A DNA stretch of 64,000 nt, taken from assembly GCF_014333525.1 (NCBI RefSeq), contig NZ_JACSCX010000003.1:62001-126000 (forward strand), read 5' to 3'. This document shows, one piece after another, positions 52,214 to 61,712 of this stretch (the stretch's first letter is position 1; each line of letters starts with the position of its first letter). The position numbers and the translations under genes were made by a program. The notes under the pieces were generated by a model. The model searched no databases. It was not told where the DNA came from and was given only the letters and a program-made list of their open reading frames with translations. Source of the DNA: Hymenobacter puniceus (GTDB lineage Bacteria; Bacteroidota; Bacteroidia; Cytophagales; Hymenobacteraceae).

Positions 52214-54970
52214 TTAGTGCGTGACAACCAAGCGGCCGCTCTGCGTTTTCTGATTGGCCTTCAGCTTGTACACGTAAGTGCCGGCCGGCAGCTTGGCACC
52301 CTCAATCACCTGCTCGTGGCGGCCTGCGGCCTGCTGAGCCTGCAGCACGGTTTGCACTTTGCGGCCCATCATGTCGTAGAGCTCCAGGCTTACCGGACCA
52401 GCCTCAGCCAGCTGGTAGTTAAGGGTCGCACGCTCAGCAAAGGGGTTGGGCGCTACGTACACCTGCTCGTCGGCCGCGTGAGTTTGGCTGCCAGCAGACA
52501 GTGCCGAAGCCGTTGAGCGGGCCGCGGTGGCATCAGCCGGTGCGGTGTTCCATTGCTCGTGGGTACGAGTCACAATCACGGCGAAGTCGGCGCGCTTTAC
52601 CACCTGGGCAGGCTTAAAAGTGGCATGCAGCGTGGGCTGCAGGTCGTAGGGACCCTGCATGATGGTATAATAGGCGTTGATGATGTTCATGTCGAGGGCC
52701 ACCTGCACGTAGCCTGCCAAGCCTGCCGGAATCTGGGCGGCGTCGTCAATCGGGATGCGGCGGCCATCTACCTCCACTGTTACGGCGCTGGGAGCCTGCT
52801 GGGCTTTGTTTTGCAAGCCCAGGCTCTGCACCAGCGAATACGCCAGGCTGGCCCGCGTAACGGTTTGGTTGGGGCCGAAAGCACCCGCCGCTACCGGCTG
52901 CATAACTCCGTTCTGCGCGTAGTTACGGTCGCGCAGCGCTGCTCCCTGTGCCGTGACCGAAGACGCCAGCAGCTGCTCGGCTGCGCTTACGTCGCCGAAG
53001 GTTGCGGCGCCGGTAAGGGGCAAGCTCTGGCGGATAGCCTGCCCCATGAGCAGGTAGTCGGCCAGCTGAATGCGAGTCAGGTTCTGTTCGGGCTTGAAGC
53101 CGTTTGGCAGGCCATCCATGAGACGTTTGCTGACAGCCAGCTCAATGGACGCCTTGGCCGCATGGTTGGCCGCATCGGCCAGGCCCGTAGAGCCCTGCGA
53201 CTGGTTGAGCGAAATGGTGCCGTTCACGGTTTCGGGCAGGGCCACACCCTGCAACCCGTCGAGGCGTACGGTCCAAGTGCCGGCTTCGGGGCCTGCCACG
53301 GCTACGGCACGGCCGGGGCTGGTGGCAAAGAGCACCGAAATACCCGACGCATAGCGCTTGCCCGTAGGCGAAAGCAACACCAGGTTGACCGGGTTGCCGG
53401 TCTCGCCGAGCAGGCCCGACACCTTGCAGCTCACTTCCAGCGAAGACGTGCCGGCGGCCACGCTGAACGTGCGGCTGTTGCTGGCTGTGGTGGTAGGGTT
53501 GAAATTGATGGTGAATGGCGAAGTGCTGGCGGCCGTGTTCACGTTGCTGAAAAAGTTGCGCGTGGCATTCACCGTTGGGCCGTAGCCGGCCTCACGGAAC
53601 GCCCGGTCTACGGCAGCGTAGGCGTTGGCCATGCCGCGGCCCACTTCCCACGATTCGCGGTTGGGCAGGTTGGTGGTGGTTTGCTCAAGAATGGCCTTTA
53701 CCTGGTAGGGCGTCAGGCTGGGGTTGGCGTCCAGCATCAGGGCCACGATGCCGGCCACGTGCGGTGCCGCCATTGAGGTGCCCGTAAGGGTGGTGTAGTA
53801 AGGCAGATGTGCCGGCGCAATGGTTTCCGCGTCTTGCTGGGTGCTGAGCAGGCCTATCGGTGAAACGGCGCGCGCCGACACGATGTCGGTGCCGGGAGCC
53901 GTCACGGTGGGCTCGTCGCGCCAGGTCAGCGTCCGGCCATCGGCCGTGACGGTGCCACTCACGCCTTTGCGGCCCCTAGAAGACGATGGCGCCAGCACCC
54001 CGGCCTTGTCGGAGTTGGCCACGCAGATAATCCAGGGTGCCTTTTTGTAGTTGCCGGTGATGGTGCCCGAGCCAGCGCCCGAGTTACCGGCCGAGAATAC
54101 CACCACCATGTTGCGGTCGACGCAGCGCTTGGTAGCCAGGGTAATCGGGTCGGCGGGGTTTACGTCGGTGCCGGTATCGGAAGTGGTGCCAAACGAATTG
54201 GAAATAACCCGGATGTTGTACTGAAACTGGTGCACCAAGGCGTAATCAAAGGCACCCACTACATCCAGAATAAACAAGCCGGCGCCCGTACCATAGCCAA
54301 TCAGGTCGGCGCCCGGCGCAACGCCGGTATATTTGCCGTTGGAGGCTGCTCCTGTGGCGCCCACAATGCCGGCTACGTGCGTGCCGTGGCCGCCAGTCTG
54401 GTCGGTGTTGGGCACGTTCTCCACGTACGTGATGGGCAGCATGGAATCCTGGGCGTTCAGGTTGGTGGTGCCCAGCACGTTCTGCTTGAGGTTCTGGCCC
54501 AGCTTCATGTCGGGGTGGGTGCCATCGATGCCGCTGTCGTTAACCAGCACGCCAATGCCTTTGCCCGACACAGGCAACCCGCCGTTGCGCTGCGTAAACA
54601 CCGTTTCGGTGCGGGCACGCCGGGCGCCGGTCAGGGCCGTAGCAACGTCATCGTCGCGCTGCAACGACCGGTTCAGATAAACGGAAAGCACGTTGGGGCT
54701 GGCCGCAAGCTGATCAATCTGCTCCGTGGTAGCCAGCACACCCGCTATAGGCAGTGCGTGCATCGTTCGGCCGTGGGTGATACCCAGCGTTTGCAACACT
54801 TGCAGATCGGCTGCTGAGGGCGCGCCGTTGCCTTTAAACGTTACCACCACCTGGTGCAGCGTAGTGGTGTTCGACAAGGCGGATGCCAGATTCGGATCGA
54901 CAAATGCTTGCGAAAAAGCGGCTGCTGAGCTTCCAAAGAAGCAGAGCATGCCAAGTAAAGTTTTTTTCAT
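52214..54970 (-). CDS. secreted subtilisin-like serine protease with SLH-like and T9SS regions
   Basis: A 918-residue protein. It has a signal peptide (1-21) and an I9-like pro-domain (~38-100). The S8 catalytic domain (~135-460) has Asp145 (NDSGIDG), His195 (GGHGTHVAG) and Ser399 (GTSMAAPHVAG). A P-domain-like beta region lies at ~480-590. At ~597-805 are SLH-like repeats: KASIELAVSKRLMDG...F.PEQNLTRIQLADYLL and TVTRASLAYSLVQ, ending in FKPAQVVKRADFAVIV. The last ~80 residues form a type-A T9SS sorting tail (APNPFAERATL ... GTYVYKL). It probably acts at the surface or is released. Pairing SLH with T9SS in one protein is unusual. Confidence 0.93.
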   Translation of the reverse strand: MKKTLLGMLCFFGSSAAAFSQAFVDPNLASALSNTTTLHQVVVTFKGNGAPSAADLQVLQTLGITHGRTMHALPIAGVLATTEQIDQLAASPNVLSVYLNRSLQRDDDVATALTGARRARTETVFTQRNGGLPVSGKGIGVLVNDSGIDGTHPDMKLGQNLKQNVLGTTNLNAQDSMLPITYVENVPNTDQTGGHGTHVAGIVGATGAASNGKYTGVAPGADLIGYGTGAGLFILDVVGAFDYALVHQFQYNIRVISNSFGTTSDTGTDVNPADPITLATKRCVDRNMVVVFSAGNSGAGSGTITGNYKKAPWIICVANSDKAGVLAPSSSRGRKGVSGTVTADGRTLTWRDEPTVTAPGTDIVSARAVSPIGLLSTQQDAETIAPAHLPYYTTLTGTSMAAPHVAGIVALMLDANPSLTPYQVKAILEQTTTNLPNRESWEVGRGMANAYAAVDRAFREAGYGPTVNATRNFFSNVNTAASTSPFTINFNPTTTASNSRTFSVAAGTSSLEVSCKVSGLLGETGNPVNLVLLSPTGKRYASGISVLFATSPGRAVAVAGPEAGTWTVRLDGLQGVALPETVNGTISLNQSQGSTGLADAANHAAKASIELAVSKRLMDGLPNGFKPEQNLTRIQLADYLLMGQAIRQSLPLTGAATFGDVSAAEQLLASSVTAQGAALRDRNYAQNGVMQPVAAGAFGPNQTVTRASLAYSLVQSLGLQNKAQQAPSAVTVEVDGRRIPIDDAAQIPAGLAGYVQVALDMNIINAYYTIMQGPYDLQPTLHATFKPAQVVKRADFAVIVTRTHEQWNTAPADATAARSTASALSAGSQTHAADEQVYVAPNPFAERATLNYQLAEAGPVSLELYDMMGRKVQTVLQAQQAAGRHEQVIEGAKLPAGTYVYKLKANQKTQSGRLVVTH

Positions 54971-55437
54971 ACAGCAGAGTAGGGTTGAAGACCAATGCGC
55001 ACAGACGTACGCAGCCCGCTGTTTTTTCGGTTTTCTTATAATTGTTAATCTTATAATGTTGCAATCTTAGTATTAATTGAAAAAGCTGATGATAATGCAT
55101 TAATTAAGCTGATTTAATAAAAAAATAGCAAATCGTGTTTTGAATGCCCTCTTATGTGAACTAAATTTTATCTTAAAGTAACTGCCTGGCTTTCATGAGG
55201 CAATCGGCCTGGCCGGACAGGTTTTTGAAACGTGCTAACTCAGCTGTACCGTGGGCCAGGGTGCTTCATAGGAACGCCAGGCTGCAGGCAAGGGGCTACT
55301 GCCAGCCTGAAAGCCAAGCATGGGCAAAAAGCGCGCAAGTTTCTAGGGTACAGCCCTCAGTTGCAAGTCTCAATGGGAAATAGTAAACACAAGCGTCTGA
55401 GCCTCATCCTGGGCTACCAGCCACCGTGCTGGCAGGA
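54971..55437. other. 467-nt gap: A/T-rich promoter region and an unassigned GC-rich block
   Basis: 54985-55185 is A/T-rich and probably contains the subtilase promoter (TAAGATTG on the minus strand near 55069 is one mismatch from consensus). 55187-55330 is GC-rich, and a 9-bp pairing closes it (TGGCTTTCA near 55188 with TGAAAGCCA near 55310), so a structured RNA is conceivable. I cannot match it to a known family. Confidence 0.4.
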
Positions 55438-55974
55438 CTACGGCACGTACTGCTCATCTGCCTTCACTACTACACCCTGGCGGGTTTCAATGATGAATGG
55501 CGAGAGAGTCAGGGTTTTAGGAACATTGGCTTGCAGCTTGGCTGCTGTAGCCGGGTAACGCTCCAGTCCGTTCTCACCGCTGCGCCACAGCGTGAACGTG
55601 GCCTGTGGGTCGAGGCGCAGGGTGCGCAGCCGCGGGTTGTCGTTGATGATGTAATAGTCGTTGAAGATTGAGTACACCGTGTCGCCATTCACAATGTCCA
55701 CAGCTGCGTCGCCTTTGCGGCGGGCGGCCGCCACGGCCGCCTCTCCACTCAGAAACTGCACGTAATCGACGTCTACGTAGTATTGCCCGCCCTGCTGGTA
55801 GAAGCGACGGATATAGCCGTGGTTGCGGCCTGTTGCGCCCGCAGCTTCGGTGGTAGACTGCTCGCTCTTGATATCATCCGGAATGGTTTCGGCCATACCC
55901 CGGCCCGACGACTCGCGGTCAGTGGAGGTGCAAGCGGCCAGGAGCAGAAGCGAGGTAAGCAGGAGCAGTTTCAT
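55438..55974 (-). CDS. hypothetical lipoprotein
   Basis: A 178-residue protein. The leader MKLLLLTSLLLLAAC lipidates Cys15. The body (YIRRFYQQGGQYYVDVDYVQFLSG, AAVDIVNGDTVYSIFNDYYIIN, ATFTLWRSGENGLE) alternates strands and Tyr/Asp-rich loops, and ends FIIETRQGVVVKADEQYVP. No family recognised. ATG 55974 starts the lipoprotein signal; the upstream frame lacks one. Confidence 0.75.
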   Translation of the reverse strand: MKLLLLTSLLLLAACTSTDRESSGRGMAETIPDDIKSEQSTTEAAGATGRNHGYIRRFYQQGGQYYVDVDYVQFLSGEAAVAAARRKGDAAVDIVNGDTVYSIFNDYYIINDNPRLRTLRLDPQATFTLWRSGENGLERYPATAAKLQANVPKTLTLSPFIIETRQGVVVKADEQYVP

Positions 55975-56162
55975 GCCGCAAGGTACGCGGTGGAGCCGTG
56001 GCAGTTTTCGGGCTACCAAGCCGCTACCCAACTGCGCGGTGAGTTCTCCACGCCCGGCCTGATGCCAGTAGCCACACTGCCGGAAGTGTAAATGGAGTGC
56101 GCGGATGTGTTTGAGGTGGATTTAAAATGGTTTAAAGAGAATTTATATTTATCAGATGCCGC

Positions 56163-56759
56163 TTAGTAAGGCATATGTGAACCAGATTCCAGCTTGTACC
56201 ACAAAAACTGATTCAAAGTATCCTTAAAGCTAATCCGATCATGACTTTTAATTCTACCCTTTCCAGGATACATCAACCGGGATATATAAGTTATTTGGTA
56301 CTCACGGCGAGTTCCATTGAGCTGGGATATTTCAGTAGATAGAGAAATGTCTGGTGGGGCTTCTGATCCTAGATGAAGAAGGTGAGTATAAAAATCAAAA
56401 TTGCCGTTCCGTTTGTACAAACCAATGCAATCCAAGTATTGGCGCGGCTGGTTTACCATGGCTTGGACCAAAAATGCGGTAACGCTGTCATTGATATAGT
56501 AAGTAGCTTCGCGAGTCTGCTGAAGACTGTCAGCCGGCGTTTTTATTTTGGTGAGCATAACGTTTTTGACTGCCGTGAGCACCGATGTCGGCACCGGATC
56601 TGTACCTGTCAGTAGTGGCTGTGCTAACGTATCAACATATTTATTTGGAATATATGAATCAATGCCGGTTGGAAGTTGAAGGGCAGTTCTCTGATAGCGT
56701 ATAGGGTGTGAATCACAGGCGGTCAACACGAGTAATGCGAAATTGGCCAATCGTCTCAT
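56163..56759 (-). CDS. hypothetical lipoprotein with atypical base composition
   Basis: A 198-residue protein. MRRLANFALLVLTAC gives a lipobox at Cys15. The body (YIPNKYVDTLAQPLLTG, LTAVKNVMLTKIKTP, QLNGTRREYQITYISRLMYPGKGR) has no motif I recognise. The gene is markedly richer in A/T than its neighbours, with codons such as ATA and AAA that are rare elsewhere here, which suggests transfer from another source. It has no operon partner. Confidence 0.65.
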   Translation of the reverse strand: MRRLANFALLVLTACDSHPIRYQRTALQLPTGIDSYIPNKYVDTLAQPLLTGTDPVPTSVLTAVKNVMLTKIKTPADSLQQTREATYYINDSVTAFLVQAMVNQPRQYLDCIGLYKRNGNFDFYTHLLHLGSEAPPDISLSTEISQLNGTRREYQITYISRLMYPGKGRIKSHDRISFKDTLNQFLWYKLESGSHMPY

Positions 56760-56857
56760 AAAGTGATGTGAAGCTCGGCAGAATTATTGGTTGCCAAGCG
56801 GCGAAAGTAAAACAATAGCTGGTCAGTGGTTCTCATTATCCTCTGCCCCCAAACCCG

Positions 56858-56865
56858 TACCTTTG
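56858..56865 (+). promoter_or_regulatory. -7 element of the ABC-F gene
   Basis: TACCTTTG fits TAnnTTTG and lies 24 nt before ATG 56890. The -33 half is not clear. Confidence 0.5.
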
Positions 56866-56889
56866 CGGCTTCAAGCCCCGCAAAGTAGG

Positions 56890-58800
<1,911 letters not shown>

Positions 58801-58816
58801 CCATTGGTTTTTGCTT

Positions 58817-58867
58817 ATAGAAAAAGCCTCGCCGGAAACATATAGCTTCCGGCGAGGCTTTTTCTAT
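58817..58867 (+). terminator. intrinsic terminator of the ABC-F gene
   Basis: A perfect 21-bp stem pairs 58817-58837 with 58847-58867; TTTTT lies in the 3' arm. Confidence 0.93.
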
Positions 58868-58977
58868 GAGCTTTGGTAGGCTTAACTGAATGGAGAGGAA
58901 ACTAATAGAATATCATTCCTTAGCCAGCTTAAAATGGCGTTCTTCTTGGCAACAGAAGCAACTGACGTTCCTACAGC

Positions 58978-60798
58978 CTAATACACCACTTCCTGCGTGT
59001 CGTTCAGGGACTTGATAAAGGCAATAATGGCTTGCTGCTCGGCCGCGCTCAGGTTCAGCTTGTCGTCAGCCAGGGTTTGGTTTGGTACAATGAAGCCCAG
59101 GCCAGCGCCACCGCCCTTGTTGTAGAAATCGAGCACCTGCTCCAGCGTCTGGTAGACGCCGTTGTGCATGTAGGGCGGCGTGAGGGCCGCATTGCGCACG
59201 GTGGACGTTTTGAACGCGTGTTTCTGGTGCGCCACGCCGTAGAGCAGAAACTTGCCTGGGTCGGCATCCAGCCGCGGGTGCAGCGTGTCGGTGGTGGCGG
59301 GTACACCCAGAATTTCGCTTTCACTTTTGTCGTAGAGGGGCGGTACGCTGCCGCTGAACAACGGCATATAGTGGCAGGTGCCGCACTGCGCTTTGCCCAT
59401 AAACAGATTGAACCCCAGTACTTCCTGCGTGTTGAGAGCGGCCGTGTCGCCGCGCATATAGTGGTCGAAGCGGCTGTTGAGGCGCACCAGCGAGCGGACG
59501 TAGGCAGCCACCGCCCGCCGGATGTTGCGCTCTGAAACGGGTTGCTTTTCGGTGGCAAACGCTTGCGCGAATAGCGGCGGGTAACGGCCTTTTTTGCGGA
59601 GCAGCGCCGGCGCCTCACTGAGCTGGCCACCCATTTCGGCTTTGTTCGTCACAACGGCGTGTACCTGGTCTTCGAGGTAATGCACACGGCTGTCGTAGAA
59701 CTGGTCGGGCTGGAGGGCAGCATTGAGCAGGGTGGGGGTGTTGCGCTCCAGGCCGGCGTTGGCCAGCAATGAGCTGTTCACGCGCAAACCGTCGGTGTAG
59801 GCGCGGCCGGGCACGTGGCAGCTGGCGCAGGAGCGGCCCGCCTTTCCCGATAGCAGCGGCTCCCGAAATAGTGCCTCACCGAGGGCCAGCACGGCGGGCG
59901 TAGGCGCGGCCGCATCAGCCGGCGCGAAGAAAGCAGGATCAAAGGTATCAGCCCCGAAAAAGCCGTCGGCATCGGGCCGCACGGCGCGGCGCGCCCTGAC
60001 GAACGGAATGGCGCGCTGCACCTGGGCCCGGCGCAGTGCTGCCAGCGTGGGGTTGAAGTGGCGCACAAAAAAGCGGGCCCTGTCGAAGGTGATGAAGTTG
60101 TGGTTGGGGGCGCTAACAGCCGCTGCGCTGCGCTGCAGTAGCTTGGTTAGCTCATCCGGCACGGCAAACAACGCCAGTACTTCGCGGCTGGCATTTAGTG
60201 TGGCGGCCGCTTCCGGCAGCGAGGCATGAGCAGCCGGAGAATCGAAGCCGGAGAGGCCCTTGGCTGCCAGCCGGTACAGGTTCAGGCGCACAGCATCGAA
60301 TAGCTCGGCATCAGTGAAGGCTAGAAACGGGGCCTGCTGCTCTAGCTGGCGCACTTGGTAAAGCAGGTTATCGATTTCCTGATGAATCAGGTCCCGGTTA
60401 GCGCGGGTATCGGGAGCGGCATATACGTATTCTTCCAGCACCTGAAATCCGGTAGGCGGAATGACTTCGCCTGGCTCGCCTGGCTCCGTTTCGGGCAGGG
60501 CTGCGCCGTTGATGCGCGAGGCGGCGTGCGGGTAGTAGTATTCGATGGCAAACTCCAGGTATTTGTATTCCGTCCGGCAGGCGGCAAACTGGCTGCGCAG
60601 CGTGGTGGTATCGGCTTGGTAGGCTACTTGCTGGAAGCGCGCCAAAGTGGTGTGCAGCTCACGCAGGTGGGTTTCGTAGTAGTCCTTTGCTTGCTCAGCG
60701 GGCGTTTTGCGCAGCACGGCAAACGAAAACAGCACCATTGATAAGCCTAGCAGCAACGGCCGGCCTATCATCAGCAAACGATTCGGGAGCATAGCCAT
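58978..60798 (-). CDS. di-haem cytochrome c peroxidase (MauG/CcpA type) with long N-terminal extension
   Basis: A 606-residue protein. The N-terminus has a hydrophobic anchor or signal (~10-30), then ~270 helical residues. The peroxidase part (~300-606) has two haem sites, CASCH at 324-328 and CGTCH at 472-476, together with LGEALFREPLLS, RNTPTLLNA, GVAHQKHAFKTSTVRNAALTPPYMHNGVY and the C-terminal QQAIIAFIKSL. Usual CcpA/MauG proteins have about 330-350 residues, so nearly half of this one is an extra domain. It acts in the periplasm. The ATG at 60798 shares a base with the stop of the LRR gene (TAATG), so it is translationally coupled. Confidence 0.92.
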   Translation of the reverse strand: MAMLPNRLLMIGRPLLLGLSMVLFSFAVLRKTPAEQAKDYYETHLRELHTTLARFQQVAYQADTTTLRSQFAACRTEYKYLEFAIEYYYPHAASRINGAALPETEPGEPGEVIPPTGFQVLEEYVYAAPDTRANRDLIHQEIDNLLYQVRQLEQQAPFLAFTDAELFDAVRLNLYRLAAKGLSGFDSPAAHASLPEAAATLNASREVLALFAVPDELTKLLQRSAAAVSAPNHNFITFDRARFFVRHFNPTLAALRRAQVQRAIPFVRARRAVRPDADGFFGADTFDPAFFAPADAAAPTPAVLALGEALFREPLLSGKAGRSCASCHVPGRAYTDGLRVNSSLLANAGLERNTPTLLNAALQPDQFYDSRVHYLEDQVHAVVTNKAEMGGQLSEAPALLRKKGRYPPLFAQAFATEKQPVSERNIRRAVAAYVRSLVRLNSRFDHYMRGDTAALNTQEVLGFNLFMGKAQCGTCHYMPLFSGSVPPLYDKSESEILGVPATTDTLHPRLDADPGKFLLYGVAHQKHAFKTSTVRNAALTPPYMHNGVYQTLEQVLDFYNKGGGAGLGFIVPNQTLADDKLNLSAAEQQAIIAFIKSLNDTQEVVY

Positions 60799-61712
60799 TA
60801 GAAATAAAATTGAGCCTGTGGCAGCGCACTGGTGGCCTGGCGGCGGGCGGCGGGCGTAAAGGCGTTCTGCTTCACAATAACGGTTTTGAGTTGCTTCAGC
60901 CGGCGCAATGAGCGGGGCAGCGCCGTAAGCTGGTTGTCGTTGACAATCAGCATTTCCAGCTTGCGGAGCTTGCCCAAGCTGCGGGGCAGGGCCTTCAGCT
61001 GATTGCCGGACAAGATGAGCACCTTCAGGTTCTGGCATGCTCCAATGCTGGCCGGCAGCTGCTCAAGCTGGTTGTTGGACACGTTCAGTTCTTCCAGCTG
61101 CGTGAGGTTGCCGAGGCGGGCTGGGAGCTGCTGCAGCTTGTTGTCGTTGAGGTACACGTAGCGCAGCTTGCGCAAAGCACTCAGGGAAGCGGGTAGAAAA
61201 AGCAGCTGGTTGTGCGAGCCGTCAAGGTACTCCAGCTGCGCCAGCTGCGCCAGCTCCTCCGGCAGCGACGTGAAGTTGTTGTAGGCACTCAGCAGGTAGC
61301 GCAAACTATCAAGCCCCCCAATACTGGGCGGCAGCTCAGTCAGCAGGTTTTGCTCGAGCTGCAACTGCCGCAGCCGGTGCAGGTTGCCGAGGGCGGGCGG
61401 CAAGTCCAGCAACCCATTCTTGTTGAGAAACAGCACCCGCAGGCTATCCAGCTCAGTAAGGGCGTCGGGCAGGTGGCGCAGGTGGTTTTCGTGCGCAAAC
61501 AGCTGCCGCAGCCCCCGCAGCTGCCCGATGCTGGGGGGCAGCAGCTCCAGGTTCTGGCCCCGCAGGTTCAGCTCCGTGACGTTGGTCGGGTGCTGCAGGG
61601 CCTCAGTGAGGGAAAAGGTGGCAGCGGCTGGGCGCTGCGCCAAACACATATTGCCCTGCAGCAGCTGCAGGGCAATATGGAAGGCTAGAAAAAGAAGAAG
61701 GCGGCTTCTCAC
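60798..61712 (-). CDS. exported leucine-rich-repeat protein
   Basis: A 304-residue protein. A signal peptide (MRSRLLLFLAFHIALQLLQG, near CLAQ) precedes about nine LRR units of 23 residues (pattern L..LP.SIG.L..LR.L....N.L) that cover ~45-285. No enzymatic domain is present, so it is a binding scaffold. It starts GTG 61712, sharing bases with the TGA of the PhoX-like gene (GTGA), and its stop overlaps the peroxidase start: it is the middle gene of a coupled operon. An inverted repeat lies in its 5' coding end (61647-61679). Confidence 0.92.
   Translation of the reverse strand: MRSRLLLFLAFHIALQLLQGNMCLAQRPAAATFSLTEALQHPTNVTELNLRGQNLELLPPSIGQLRGLRQLFAHENHLRHLPDALTELDSLRVLFLNKNGLLDLPPALGNLHRLRQLQLEQNLLTELPPSIGGLDSLRYLLSAYNNFTSLPEELAQLAQLEYLDGSHNQLLFLPASLSALRKLRYVYLNDNKLQQLPARLGNLTQLEELNVSNNQLEQLPASIGACQNLKVLILSGNQLKALPRSLGKLRKLEMLIVNDNQLTALPRSLRRLKQLKTVIVKQNAFTPAARRQATSALPQAQFYF

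Noticed and set aside
55187..55330. Cobalamin, TPP or SRP-type RNA in the block left of the subtilase start
   Set aside because: None of the conserved core strings of these families is present.
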